Positions 7,136-15,640 of a stretch of DNA of 23,817 nt are shown in pieces; the first letter of the stretch is position 1, and each line of letters starts with the position of its first letter. The translations under genes were made by a program, and so were the position numbers. This DNA is from an uncultured Eggerthellaceae bacterium (GTDB taxonomy: Bacteria; Actinomycetota; Coriobacteriia; Coriobacteriales; Eggerthellaceae). Under the pieces are notes generated by a model, which saw only the letters and a program-made list of their open reading frames with translations, did no database searches and was not told the DNA's origin. The DNA lies in contig CAJTVP010000026.1 of NCBI GenBank assembly GCA_910580205.1, positions 1 through 23,817 on the forward strand. The letters are read 5' to 3'.

Positions 7136-8247
7136 TGTCCTTGGAGGTGCATATCAAGAAGGACCTGGGCAGCTTCCAGCTGGATGTGGATATCTCCGCG
7201 GGCGCGGAGACGCTCGGATTCTTGGGAGCGTCCGGGTGCGGCAAGTCGCTCACCCTGCGCTGCATCGCGGGGATCGAGCGGCCGGACGAGGGCTTCATCA
7301 AAGTGGATGACCGGGTGTTCTTCGACTCTGCGCGCCGCATAGACCTTTCCCCTCAGGAGCGCAAAACGGCGTTGCTCTTCCAGAATTACATGCTCTTCCC
7401 GAACATGACCATCGAGCAGAACGTGGCTTCCGGCATCGGGCGCAAGACGCCGAAGGATGAGGTGGAGCGCATCGTCAACCGCGAGCTCAAGCGCTTCTCC
7501 CTCTCCGGCTTCGAGAAGCGCTATCCCGCGCAGCTCTCCGGCGGCCAGCAGCAGCGCGTGGCCTTGGCGCGGATGCTGGCGGCATCCCCTGACATCCTCA
7601 TGCTGGATGAGCCGTTCAGCGCTCTGGACGCGCACCTCAAAGGCGTCCTTGAGCAGAATCTGGTGGACCTGTTCGAGGCGTTCTCCGGCACCATCCTGTA
7701 CGTGAGCCATGACATCGACGAGGCGCTGCGCTTCTGCGACAAGATCGCGGTGGTGGAGGCGGGGAGCATCGTGGAGGTGGACACGGGGGAGGAGCTGGTG
7801 AACGCTCCGCGCTCCGAGGCGGCCATCAAGCTGTCAGGCTGCAAGAACTCCGTGCCGTATCTGAAGAACGGCGAACATGAGGTGTGGGTGCCGCGCTGGG
7901 GCGTGTCCGTGCAGACGGCGAAAGCGGTTCCGGCTGAGACGGGGTATCTGGGCGTGCGCGCGTTCTTCCTGGAGCGTGTAGCGGGGCCGGGGGAGAACTG
8001 CTATCGGATGCGCGTGGACCGGGTGAGCGATTCGCGCTTTGAAAGCTCGCTTCTGCTGGCGTTTTTGGATCGCATGGATGAGGATGAGGTGGTGGAAGAG
8101 CGTCAGACGGATGAGATGCGCTTTCTGCACCAGCACCTGTTCTGGCGGATCGACAAGCTGGTGGCGGCCCAGGAAGACGTGCCGAAGGTGGGCGATGAAG
8201 TGTGGATCCGCATCCCTCCTGAGAAGATATACTTGGTGGACCGCTGA
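7135..8247 (+). CDS. modC: Molybdate ABC transporter ATP-binding protein ModC
   Basis: This is the cytoplasmic ATPase that powers molybdate import through ModB. The protein has 370 residues. It shows Walker A GASGCGKS (31-38), Q-loop LFQNYMLFP, signature LSGGQ (134-138), Walker B ILMLDEP (154-160) and the switch histidine H192 in SHD. The last 130 residues after the nucleotide-binding domain are longer than a plain ATPase needs and resemble the TOBE-like accessory domain found in ModC, which in other bacteria can sense molybdate. The start ATG at 7135 shares one base with the modB stop TGA, so the two are probably translationally coupled. An adjacent GTG at 7132 is a less likely start. The neighbours modA, modB, moaA and moaC fix the substrate as molybdate. 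Confidence 0.95.
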   Translation: MSLEVHIKKDLGSFQLDVDISAGAETLGFLGASGCGKSLTLRCIAGIERPDEGFIKVDDRVFFDSARRIDLSPQERKTALLFQNYMLFPNMTIEQNVASGIGRKTPKDEVERIVNRELKRFSLSGFEKRYPAQLSGGQQQRVALARMLAASPDILMLDEPFSALDAHLKGVLEQNLVDLFEAFSGTILYVSHDIDEALRFCDKIAVVEAGSIVEVDTGEELVNAPRSEAAIKLSGCKNSVPYLKNGEHEVWVPRWGVSVQTAKAVPAETGYLGVRAFFLERVAGPGENCYRMRVDRVSDSRFESSLLLAFLDRMDEDEVVEERQTDEMRFLHQHLFWRIDKLVAAQEDVPKVGDEVWIRIPPEKIYLVDR

Positions 8248-8256
8248 TCTTCCATG

Positions 8257-8279
8257 CCACCGGGCTGGGATCCGGGTGG
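8257..8279 (+). terminator. Possible weak terminator after modC
   Basis: CCACC (8257-8261) pairs with GGTGG (8275-8279), with a further GG/CC pair inside, followed by TCTTCCGTT. The stem is imperfect and the T-run poor. A separate promoter follows for moaA, which supports at least partial termination here. Confidence 0.4.
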
Positions 8280-8308
8280 TCTTCCGTTCGCCCCTCAAGG
8301 CCTCCTCA

Positions 8309-8337
8309 TAGGCAAGTTCTCTTCAAGCGGCTATAAT
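8309..8337 (+). promoter_or_regulatory. moaA promoter
   Basis: TAGGCA (8309-8314), 17 bases, then a perfect TATAAT (8332-8337). It sits 33 bases before the proposed TTG start of moaA. Confidence 0.65.
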
Positions 8338-8370
8338 CTTCGCCAAAGACGAACGCGGAAAGGCGCGGCA

Positions 8371-9369
8371 TTGAAAGACTCCCACGGGCGCACGATCGAC
8401 TATCTGCGCATCTCGCTCACGGACCGGTGCAATTTCCGGTGCATCTATTGCATGCCCGAAGAGGGCGTGTGCCCCATGAGCCACGATGAGATCCTTTCCT
8501 TGGAAGAGATCGAGCGCTTGTGCGCCATCGCCGCTCAACATGGCATCAAAAGCGTGCGCCTGACCGGCGGAGAGCCGCTCGTGCGCAAAGGCGTGGAGGA
8601 TCTCGTGGCCTCCATCACGCGCATGCCGGGCATCGAGAACGTCTCCATGACCACCAACGGCGTGCTCTTGCCGAAGATGGCCGAGGACCTGAAAGCAGCG
8701 GGGCTCAACCGCGTGAACATCTCGCTGGACACGCTTGATGCGGAGCAGTTCAAAGAGATCACGCGCGTGGGCAAGCTGGAAGACACGCTCGCCGGCATCG
8801 ATGCCGCCTTGGAGGTGGGCTTCAGCCCCGTCAAGGTGAATGCCGTCACGGTCCGACGGCTCAACCAGGATTTCCTCGGATTCGCGAAGCTCTCCCTGGA
8901 CCGCCCGCTCCACGTTCGCTTCATCGAATACATGCCAGTCGGCCAGGAGGCGGGAGACGGCTTGGCGGGCTGGGGCAAGGAAGACGTCATCCCCAACAAG
9001 GAGCTGCTGGACCGCATCAACGCGGATGCTCAGGCGGCCGGCATGGAACCGCTCATGCCCGCGGACAAGAATCCCCTTGGGTGGGGACCGGCGAAGTACA
9101 TGGCCTTTCCAGGCGCGCAGGGCACCGTCGGCTTCATATCCCCGCTCTCGCGCCACTTCTGCAGCGAATGCAACCGCTTGCGCCTGACGGCGGATGGCAA
9201 GATCCGCCCGTGTTTGTTCTCGGACACGGAATACGATGTGCGCGCGGCTCTCCGCCAAGGGGATGACGCGCAGGTGGCTTCCGTGCTCATGGAGGCCCTG
9301 GGCGCGAAGCCGGATGAGCATCACGACAAGGTGGGGACTGACCGCAACATGAATGCCATAGGAGGTTGA
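8371..9369 (+). CDS. moaA: GTP 3',8-cyclase MoaA
   Basis: This radical S-adenosylmethionine enzyme carries out the first step of molybdenum cofactor synthesis, rearranging GTP to 3',8-cyclo-GTP. The protein has 332 residues. The N-terminal cluster motif is C20, C24 and C27 (CNFRCIYC). The C-terminal substrate-binding cluster is C264, C267 and C281, in CSEC followed by RPC. The chain ends in the double glycine (AIGG) needed for activity in this family. The TTG at 8371 is preferred: GGAAAGG precedes it and the conserved DSHGRTIDYLRIS starts directly after it, while the longer frame would read through the promoter. The stop codon overlaps the first arm of the long hairpin before moaC. Its position after modABC links molybdate uptake to cofactor synthesis. 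Confidence 0.95.
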   Translation: MKDSHGRTIDYLRISLTDRCNFRCIYCMPEEGVCPMSHDEILSLEEIERLCAIAAQHGIKSVRLTGGEPLVRKGVEDLVASITRMPGIENVSMTTNGVLLPKMAEDLKAAGLNRVNISLDTLDAEQFKEITRVGKLEDTLAGIDAALEVGFSPVKVNAVTVRRLNQDFLGFAKLSLDRPLHVRFIEYMPVGQEAGDGLAGWGKEDVIPNKELLDRINADAQAAGMEPLMPADKNPLGWGPAKYMAFPGAQGTVGFISPLSRHFCSECNRLRLTADGKIRPCLFSDTEYDVRAALRQGDDAQVASVLMEALGAKPDEHHDKVGTDRNMNAIGG

Positions 9370-9473
9370 AGCTGCTGAGATGGTCATCTTGATGCTCCAA
9401 GCGCTTCTTCTTCGTTGGGCCCAAGCCAACTCAGGCGCGCTTTCACATCAATCTGTTCCGCCTCAGCAGCTTC
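9368..9473 (+). other. Long nested hairpin between moaA and moaC
   Basis: Four nested perfect stems fill the gap. GAAGCTGCTGAG (9368-9379) pairs with CTCAGCAGCTTC (9462-9473). TTGATG (9389-9394) pairs with CATCAA (9446-9451). AAGCGC (9399-9404) pairs with GCGCTT (9437-9442). GTTGG (9414-9418) pairs with CCAAC (9426-9430) around a seven-base loop. That gives 29 Watson-Crick pairs. It starts within the moaA stop codon and ends 38 bases before moaC. There is no T-run. I do not recognise it as a known riboswitch; a regulatory or RNase-processed RNA structure is the simplest reading. Confidence 0.7.
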
Positions 9474-9511
9474 ACAACATATACTTTGCTTGAAACGTTG
9501 AAAGGATCCGC

Positions 9512-10003
9512 ATGGAACTCACGCACATAGACTCCAAAGGCGACGTCCGCATGGTGGACGTGTCCGCCAAACCGGACACGGAGCGCATCGCCGTGGCGGA
9601 AGGGTGCATCTTCATGCACCAGGAGACCCTGGACCTCATCACCTCTGGGGAAGCGGCGAAGGGCGACGTGCTCGCGTGCGCGCGCGTGGCCGGCGTCATG
9701 GGCGCGAAGCGCACGAGCGATCTGATCCCCATGTGCCATCCGCTGAACATCACGAAGGCGAAAGTGGAGCTGGAGCCCATATTCGCCGGAGAGCGCGAAG
9801 ATGGGCGCGTGGGCATCCATGTGATGTGCACCTGCGGTGTGACCGGCAAGACCGGCATCGAGATGGAAGCGCTCACGGCCGCCTCGGTCGCATGCCTCAC
9901 CATCTATGACATGTGCAAGGCGGTCGATCGCGGCATGGAGATCGAAGGCATCCGCTTGCTCAAGAAAGACGGAGGCAAGACGGGGCTCTGGACCCGCGCC
10001 TGA
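9512..10003 (+). CDS. moaC: Cyclic pyranopterin monophosphate synthase MoaC
   Basis: Converts the MoaA product 3',8-cyclo-GTP to cyclic pyranopterin monophosphate, the second step of molybdenum cofactor synthesis. The protein has 163 residues, normal for the family. Landmarks are MVDVSAKP near the start, the active-site histidine in MCHPL (H76), KTGIEMEALTAAS, and the catalytic pair D133/K136 in YDMCKAVDRGM. The start ATG at 9512 follows AAAGGA. A weak -10 (TATACT, 9480-9485) just after the hairpin could give it its own promoter, but co-transcription with moaA through the hairpin is equally possible. Confidence 0.96.
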   Translation: MELTHIDSKGDVRMVDVSAKPDTERIAVAEGCIFMHQETLDLITSGEAAKGDVLACARVAGVMGAKRTSDLIPMCHPLNITKAKVELEPIFAGEREDGRVGIHVMCTCGVTGKTGIEMEALTAASVACLTIYDMCKAVDRGMEIEGIRLLKKDGGKTGLWTRA

Positions 10004-10038
10004 TTCTTTTCCGGAAACCTACAGATGGCGCGCCGCCC

Positions 10039-10066
10039 TTGGTCGCGTCATCTTTCTTGCTATCCT
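10039..10066 (+). promoter_or_regulatory. pyk promoter
   Basis: TTGGTC (10039-10044), 16 bases, then TATCCT (10061-10066) preceded by TGC, giving an extended -10. It lies about 30 bases before the pyk start. Confidence 0.55.
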
Positions 10067-10096
10067 TCGCTCGTGTCTGGGAGCAAGGAGGAACGC

Positions 10097-11614
10097 ATGT
10101 CCAAGCGAACGCGCATCATAGCCACCATGGGGCCCGCTACCGATGATGATCAGACCATCCGGGAGCTGATCGATGCGGGCATGGATGTGGCCCGCCTCAA
10201 CTTCTCCCACGGCTCCCACCCTGAGCACGCGGCGCGCATGGAGCGCATCAAGCGGATCCGGGAAGAGATGAACGTCCCCACGGCGATCATGTTGGACACG
10301 AAAGGACCGGAGATCCGCATCGGCGTGCTGGAAGCGCCCGTGCAGCTTGAAAGGGGAGCGCGGATCACGCTGGTCCCAGAGGGGAGCGGAGCTCCCGGCG
10401 GGCTGCCGCAAACCTACCCGGATCTGGCCCATGAAGTGCATGAGGGAGACCGCATCCTGTTGGATGACGGCCTGATAGAGCTGGAAGTGGCTGGCATCCA
10501 AGGGGAGGACATCCTGTGCACGGTGCTCAACCCCGGCCTTTTGAAATCGCGCAAATCCCTGAACATCCCCGGCATCTCCATCCCGTTTCCGGCGCTCACG
10601 GAGCAGGATCGCCAAGACATCGCGTTCGGGATCGAGAATGGCATAGATTTCATCGCGTTGTCTTTCGTCCGCTCCGCTGATGCCGTCATGCAGGCTCGCG
10701 CGCTCGTCAAGACGCTGACCGATGAGCACATCGGGATCATCGCCAAGATCGAGAACGCGAACGCCGTCGAGAACCTCTCGGAGATCATCCGCGCGGCCGA
10801 TGCCATCATGGTGGCGCGAGGGGATCTGGGCGTGGAAGTGCCGGAATACGAGGTGCCGCACTTGCAGAAGCGCATCATCCGCGCTTGCAACGCGGAGCAC
10901 AAGCCGGTCATCGTGGCCACGCAGATGCTGGAATCCATGACGGCGAACCCGCGCCCCACGCGCGCGGAAGCGGCGGATGTGGCGAACGCCATCTATGACG
11001 GCGCGGACTGCGTCATGCTCTCCGGCGAGACGGCCGCCGGTGCGCACCCAGCGCTCACGGTGTCCACCATGGCGAAGATTGCTGAGGTGACGGAAGAGAA
11101 CATCTTCGAAGACGGATTCAAGCCCCACGAGACCTCCGGCCTCAAAAGCGTGTCGCACGCGGTGGGCATCGCTGCGGTGCAAACGGCGGTGGACATCCAT
11201 GCGCGCTGCATCATCTGTCCCACCATGACGGGCCGCTCTGCTCGCCTGATCTCATCCTTGCGTCCGGAGATGCCCATCTACGCCGTGTCTCCCAGCGCCC
11301 AGGTGATGCGCTCCATGCAGCTGTACTGGGGCGTGAGCCCCATGCTGGGGGATGTGCAGGGCAGCATGCGCAGCGTCATCCAGAACGCGCGCGACGTGGT
11401 GCTGAAAGCTGGACGCATCAAAGTGGGGGATATCGCCGTGTTCACCTGCGGTGACCGCTTCACCAGCCCCATCAAGCGCCATCCTGATGGCTCCATCGAC
11501 CGGTTCGCGCCGGCGAACGTGATGTATGTGGTGCAGATCCATCCGGCGGGCTTGGTGGATCTGATGGACGACGGCACGGGAGATGCGCTCATGACCTACG
11601 AGTTCGCCGGGTGA
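10097..11614 (+). CDS. pyk: Pyruvate kinase
   Basis: Catalyses the last step of glycolysis, phosphoenolpyruvate plus ADP to pyruvate plus ATP. The protein has 505 residues. It begins with the family's TRIIATMGPAT and NFSHG, then MLDTKGPEIR at the active site, a B domain around 80-170, IIAKIENANAVEN, the VARGDLGVE metal-binding loop, ATQMLESM, and a C-terminal allosteric domain. The ATG at 10097 is chosen because AAGGAGG precedes it at good spacing; upstream in-frame starts fall inside the promoter. After the usual end the protein has a tail of some 25 residues (MMYVVQ-type strand, then an acidic stretch), slightly longer than minimal forms. Confidence 0.97.
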   Translation: MSKRTRIIATMGPATDDDQTIRELIDAGMDVARLNFSHGSHPEHAARMERIKRIREEMNVPTAIMLDTKGPEIRIGVLEAPVQLERGARITLVPEGSGAPGGLPQTYPDLAHEVHEGDRILLDDGLIELEVAGIQGEDILCTVLNPGLLKSRKSLNIPGISIPFPALTEQDRQDIAFGIENGIDFIALSFVRSADAVMQARALVKTLTDEHIGIIAKIENANAVENLSEIIRAADAIMVARGDLGVEVPEYEVPHLQKRIIRACNAEHKPVIVATQMLESMTANPRPTRAEAADVANAIYDGADCVMLSGETAAGAHPALTVSTMAKIAEVTEENIFEDGFKPHETSGLKSVSHAVGIAAVQTAVDIHARCIICPTMTGRSARLISSLRPEMPIYAVSPSAQVMRSMQLYWGVSPMLGDVQGSMRSVIQNARDVVLKAGRIKVGDIAVFTCGDRFTSPIKRHPDGSIDRFAPANVMYVVQIHPAGLVDLMDDGTGDALMTYEFAG

Positions 11615-11628
11615 CGCAGCGGCGGCTG

Positions 11629-11637
11629 TGGTACTAT
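11629..11637 (+). promoter_or_regulatory. Possible yebC promoter (extended -10)
   Basis: TGGTACTAT fits TGn plus a -10 hexamer, 38 bases before the yebC start and just after the pyk stop. No good -35 box is visible. Confidence 0.4.
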
Positions 11638-11674
11638 CTCGGATGCAAATCACGCGCATCTGAAAGGTATCCGT

Positions 11675-12472
11675 ATGTCAGGACATTCAAAGTGGGCCAC
11701 CACCAAGCATCGCAAAGCCGCGCAGGACGCCAAGCGCTCCGCGCTCTTCTCAAAGCTTTCCCGCAACATCACCGTTGCCGCGAAAGAGGGTGGGGATCCG
11801 AATCCTGACAACAACGCGTCTTTGGCGGCCGCCATCGAAAAGGCGAAGGGCTATTCGCTGCCGAAGGACAAGATCAAGACGGCCATAGACAAAGCGTTCG
11901 GCTCCGGCAAGGACGCCGCCAGCTATGAGACCGTCGTCTATGAAGGCTACGGCCCGGCGGGCATCGCGGTGTACTGCGAAGCGCTGACCGACAACCGCAA
12001 CCGCACGGCGGCGGATGTGCGCAGCGCGTTCTCCCATGCGGGCGGCAGCTTGGGCACGTCCGGCTCCGTCGCGTTCCAGTTCGAGCGCAAAGGCCAGATC
12101 ATCGTTCCCAAGGAAGTGGAGACGGGGGACAAGAAGAACCCCACGGGCCCGAATGGCGCTGCGGCGGATGAAGAAGAGTTCATGATGGCCGTGGCGGAAG
12201 CCGGTGGAGATGACTATGAGGATGCCGAAGACGAGTGGATCGTCTACACGGGCGCCACGGATCTGGCTGCGGTGAAAGATGCGCTCCATGACCAGGGGAT
12301 AGAGACGAAGGGCGCTGAGCTCACCATGATCGCGGGCAACCCCACGGAGGTCAGCGTGGCGGACGCCAAGAAGGTCATGCGCCTGATCGATCGCTTGGAA
12401 GAGCTGGAAGACCTCCAGAACGTCTACCACACCGCCGACATCACGGACGAGATAGCCGAGCAGCTGGATTAG
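11675..12472 (+). CDS. yebC: YebC/PmpR family protein
   Basis: Members of this family have been described as transcription regulators and, more recently, as factors that help ribosomes at proline-rich stretches; which applies here cannot be read from sequence. The protein has 265 residues, and the family signature SGHSKWATTKHRKAAQDAKR opens it. Other matches are the glycine-rich NPDNNASLAAAIEKAKG, YEGYGPAGIAVYCEALTDNRNRTA, and the DLQNVYHTADI ending. Compared with typical members near 245 residues there is an insert of roughly 15 residues (DKKNPTGPNGAAADEE) in the middle domain. The start follows AAAGG. Its stop codon overlaps that of the convergent aminotransferase gene. Confidence 0.95.
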   Translation: MSGHSKWATTKHRKAAQDAKRSALFSKLSRNITVAAKEGGDPNPDNNASLAAAIEKAKGYSLPKDKIKTAIDKAFGSGKDAASYETVVYEGYGPAGIAVYCEALTDNRNRTAADVRSAFSHAGGSLGTSGSVAFQFERKGQIIVPKEVETGDKKNPTGPNGAAADEEEFMMAVAEAGGDDYEDAEDEWIVYTGATDLAAVKDALHDQGIETKGAELTMIAGNPTEVSVADAKKVMRLIDRLEELEDLQNVYHTADITDEIAEQLD

Positions 12473-13761
12473 CGCTGCTCCAACGCTTCCAACGCCGCCA
12501 TCTTCGCGCAGCAGCAGAAAGCCACCATGGCCTGTTCCAGCTCTTCAAGCGTGGGCATGGTGGGGGCTATGCGGATGTTCGCGTCTTTCGGGTCCATCCC
12601 ATAGGGCCACGTGGCGCCCGCGTCCGTGAGGATGACGCCGGCCTCCTTCGCCAGCTGCACGGTGCGCGCAGCGGTGCCGGGCAGCCCATCGAAAGACACG
12701 AAGTAGCCCCCGCGCGGGTCCGTCCACGACGCTATCTCCAAACCGCCCAGCTCCTCGTCCAAGATGCGTTCTACCAGCTGGAACTTGGGACGGATGATGT
12801 CCGCTTGGGCATCCATGTGCGCCGCCAAAGCCTCCTCGCTCGGCAGGAAGCGGGCATGGCGCAGCTGGTTCAGCTTGTCGTGGCCGATCATCTGCGCGCC
12901 GCACAGGCGCTTCGCCTCAGCGATGTTCGCCGGTGATGCCGCCATGGCCGCTACGCCGGCTCCGGGGAAGGTGATCTTGGAGGTGCTGGCGAACTTGAGG
13001 TACCGGTCGGGGTTGCCCGCCTCCATGCAGGCTATCCCTATGTCCAGCACGGAGTCTTGCAGCTCCGGCTCCGGGTAGAGGTGGTGCACGCAGTAGGCGT
13101 TGTCCCAGAAGATGCGGAAATCCGCCGCCGCGCACGCCATCTTCGCCAAGCGGCGCACCGTCTCATCGGAATACGTGATGCCGGTGGGATTGGAGTATTT
13201 CGGCACGCACCAGATCCCCTTCACGGACTCATCTGAGCCCGCGATCCGCTCCACTTCATCCATGTCCGGACCGGTGGCGGTCATGGGCACGGGGATCATC
13301 TCGATGCCGAACTGCTCCAAGATGGCGAAGTGCCGGTCGTAGCCGGGCACCGGGCAGAGGAACCGCACCGGGCCATCCAGGGCGCTCCAGGGCGCGCTTC
13401 CCAGGCAGCCGAAATCCAGGCACCGGGCGATGGCGTCATGCATGATGGTGAGCGAGGCGTTCCCGAACACGAAGACGTTCCCAGGTTCGTCATCCAGCAG
13501 GCGCGTCATGAGCCGCTTCGCTTCCGGGATCCCATCGATCACGCCGTAGTTGCGGCAGTCGGTCCCATCCTCTGAAAAGCAGTCCTCCCGGGCTTGGAGG
13601 ATGGTGAGCAGGGGGGTGGACAGGTCCAGCTGCGCGGGCGCGGGTTTTCCGCGCGCCATGTTGAGGGAGAGCCTCATGGCTTGAATGGCTGCGTATCGGG
13701 CGCGCACCTCGGAGAGCTCCGCCGCCCTCTCTTCCGCGGACATCTTCGGATAGGAGGCCAT
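12469..13761 (-). CDS. aspT: Aspartate aminotransferase, class Ic (AspT type)
   Basis: A pyridoxal-phosphate enzyme that interconverts aspartate and 2-oxoglutarate with oxaloacetate and glutamate. The protein has 430 residues and closely follows the Corynebacterium AspT type: LNMARGKPAPAQLD near the start, GTDCRNYG, CPVPGYDRHF, PKYSNPTG, FRIFWDNAYCVHHL, the cofactor lysine K262 in STSKITFPGAG, NQLRHARF, and GGYFVSF near the end. This group differs clearly from the common AspC enzymes. AAAGGA lies before the start. A slightly different amino-donor preference is possible. It diverges from the proline symporter gene and converges with yebC, sharing stop-codon bases. Confidence 0.92.
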   Translation of the reverse strand: MASYPKMSAEERAAELSEVRARYAAIQAMRLSLNMARGKPAPAQLDLSTPLLTILQAREDCFSEDGTDCRNYGVIDGIPEAKRLMTRLLDDEPGNVFVFGNASLTIMHDAIARCLDFGCLGSAPWSALDGPVRFLCPVPGYDRHFAILEQFGIEMIPVPMTATGPDMDEVERIAGSDESVKGIWCVPKYSNPTGITYSDETVRRLAKMACAAADFRIFWDNAYCVHHLYPEPELQDSVLDIGIACMEAGNPDRYLKFASTSKITFPGAGVAAMAASPANIAEAKRLCGAQMIGHDKLNQLRHARFLPSEEALAAHMDAQADIIRPKFQLVERILDEELGGLEIASWTDPRGGYFVSFDGLPGTAARTVQLAKEAGVILTDAGATWPYGMDPKDANIRIAPTMPTLEELEQAMVAFCCCAKMAALEALEQR

Positions 13762-13806
13762 GCTTTTCGTCCTTTCGCCGAAGCATGATCGAGCAGATGC
13801 ATGCCT

Positions 13807-13838
13807 CTGCCAGTCACTTTACTGCGATAAAGTATAAT
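13807..13838 (+). promoter_or_regulatory. Candidate putP promoter
   Basis: A perfect TATAAT at 13833-13838 stands about 40 bases before the symporter start. The nearest -35-like hexamer, CTGCCA (13807-13812), is 20 bases away, so only the -10 is convincing. The 117-base divergent gap must also hold the aminotransferase promoter, which I could not place. Confidence 0.5.
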
Positions 13839-13878
13839 CCTCGGGCTCAGTTTCCATATCGAAAAGAGGAAGACATTC

Positions 13879-15510
13879 ATGGTCGAAGGTGATTTCTGGG
13901 TATTGTTCGCGATGCTCATCTACTTCATCGTGGTGCTCACGATCGGGTTCGTCTACGCCAAGCGCTCGAACTCCTCCACGTCCGAATACTTCTTGGGCGG
14001 CCGCAAGGTGGGCCCATGGCTGACGGCGCTTTCCGCTGAAGCCTCTGATATGTCCGGCTATCTGCTGATGGGCCTGCCGGGCTTGGCCTATTTCACGGGC
14101 GCGTCGGATGCGGGATGGACGGCTGTGGGGCTGGCCATCGGCACGTACCTCAATTGGAAGTTCGTGGCGAAGCGCTTGCGCATGTATTCAGTGAAGGCGG
14201 GCAACGCCATCACGTTGCCGGGGTTCTACTCCAAGCGCTTCGACGATGAGAGGAACATCGTATCCACCATCGCGGCGCTCATCATCCTCGTGTTCTTCTG
14301 CGTGTACGTGGGCAGCTGTTTCGTCACCTGCGGCAAGCTCTTCAACACGCTGTTCGGCCTGGATTACCTCACCATGATGTGCCTGGGCGCCATCATCGTG
14401 TTCCTCTACACGCTGGTGGGCGGCTATCTTTCCGTGGTGGCCACTGACTTCGTCCAGGGCTGCCTCATGTTCTTCGCGCTCCTGGTGGTGCTGGTGGGCT
14501 CCATCACCATGGCGGGCGGCGTTGACAACGTGGTGGCGTTTCTGAACAGCATCCCAGGCTTCCTCTCCGGCGTTGAGATAGCGGTGCCGGTTACGGATGC
14601 GGATGGTTTGCAGATCATGAACGACAACGCGCCCGTGTTCGACGTCCCTGCTGAATACGGCCTGCTCTCCATCATCTCCATGATGGCTTGGGGATTGGGG
14701 TATTTCGGCATGCCGCAGGTCCTCGTGCGCTTCATGGGCATCCGCTCCGCCCGTGAGATCAAGCAGAGCCGGATCATCGCCGTCACGTGGGTGGTGGTGT
14801 CTCTGTTCAGCGCCATCTGCATCGGGTTGGTGGGCCGCGCGGCCATCCCCACCATGTTCGCCACCAATTCAGCGGCGGAGAACGTCTTCATCGTGCTGTC
14901 CCAGATCATGCTTCCCTCGTTCATGTGCGGCGTCGTGGTCTCAGGCATCCTGGCGGCATCCATGTCCTCCTCTTCGTCCTATCTGTTGATCGCGGGATCC
15001 AGCGTGGCGGAGAACATCTTCCGCGGGGTCATCAAGAAAGACGCCACGGACGCGCAGGTCATGATCGTGGCGCGCGTGACGCTGATCGTGGTGTTCTTGA
15101 TCGGCATCCTGGTGGCGGCTGATGAGAACTCCGTCATCTTCTTCGTGGTGAGCTATGCATGGGCTGGCCTGGGCGCTTCGTTCGGGCCTCTCACGCTCTG
15201 CTGTCTGTACTGGCGGCGCACGACCATGCAGGGCGCCATCGCGGGCATGGTGGCGGGCACGGCCACGGTGCTCATCTGGCACAACCTTCTTTCGCCCCTC
15301 GGCGGCATCTTCGGCATCTATGAGCTGCTCCCGGCGTTTCTGGTGAGCTTGATCGCCATCGTCGTGGTGAGCAAGCTCACGCCGGAGCCTTCAGCGAAGG
15401 TGCTTGAGATGTTCGATCACTACATGGATGTGACCGAAGAGGATGAGAAGCGCGCAGCCATGAGCGCCGCGGAAGTGGAGAAGACCGCGGCGGAGGCGCT
15501 GGGCGACTAG
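13879..15510 (+). CDS. putP: Sodium/proline symporter PutP
   Basis: A sodium:solute symporter (SSS family) of the inner membrane that couples Na+ entry to proline uptake. The protein has 543 residues with about 13 hydrophobic segments. Family marks are EYFLGGRKVGPWLTALSAEASDMSGYLLMG near the first segments, VGGYLSVVATDFVQG, WGLGYFGMPQVLVRFMG, and GILAASMSSSSSYLL in the sodium-site region. The C-terminal tail is acidic and alanine-rich. GAGGAAG precedes the start. Uptake of another small amino acid or betaine cannot be excluded, but the match to PutP is close. A CGGCT/AGCCG stem just past the stop (15511-15534) is too weak to call a terminator. Confidence 0.92.
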   Translation: MVEGDFWVLFAMLIYFIVVLTIGFVYAKRSNSSTSEYFLGGRKVGPWLTALSAEASDMSGYLLMGLPGLAYFTGASDAGWTAVGLAIGTYLNWKFVAKRLRMYSVKAGNAITLPGFYSKRFDDERNIVSTIAALIILVFFCVYVGSCFVTCGKLFNTLFGLDYLTMMCLGAIIVFLYTLVGGYLSVVATDFVQGCLMFFALLVVLVGSITMAGGVDNVVAFLNSIPGFLSGVEIAVPVTDADGLQIMNDNAPVFDVPAEYGLLSIISMMAWGLGYFGMPQVLVRFMGIRSAREIKQSRIIAVTWVVVSLFSAICIGLVGRAAIPTMFATNSAAENVFIVLSQIMLPSFMCGVVVSGILAASMSSSSSYLLIAGSSVAENIFRGVIKKDATDAQVMIVARVTLIVVFLIGILVAADENSVIFFVVSYAWAGLGASFGPLTLCCLYWRRTTMQGAIAGMVAGTATVLIWHNLLSPLGGIFGIYELLPAFLVSLIAIVVVSKLTPEPSAKVLEMFDHYMDVTEEDEKRAAMSAAEVEKTAAEALGD

Positions 15511-15557
15511 CGGCTTTTCGAGAGGGAGCAGCCGGGTTGTGGATATCCGGCGAAGGG

Positions 15558-15586
15558 TTGTCTTTTTCGGGCGAGCATGGTATCAT
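15558..15586 (+). promoter_or_regulatory. Promoter of the first NlpC/P60 gene
   Basis: TTGTCT (15558-15563), exactly 17 bases, then TATCAT (15581-15586). It lies 55 bases before the start codon. Confidence 0.7.
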
Positions 15587-15640
15587 GCACTTTCGCTGAA
15601 TGGACACCTTGCGTGATGCTCTACCAGAAAGGCAGCTTAT

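Noticed and set aside
8323..9429. Long leftward open frame opposite moaA
   Set aside because: It is a GC-driven shadow of moaA, whose motifs are complete on the plus strand. Similar antisense frames over ligA, the LCP gene, pyk and murJ were dropped for the same reason.
9368..9473. Invertible (phase-variable) promoter between 12-base inverted repeats
   Set aside because: The inner sequence also pairs in three nested stems, which suits an RNA hairpin rather than an invertible segment. No recombinase gene is nearby.
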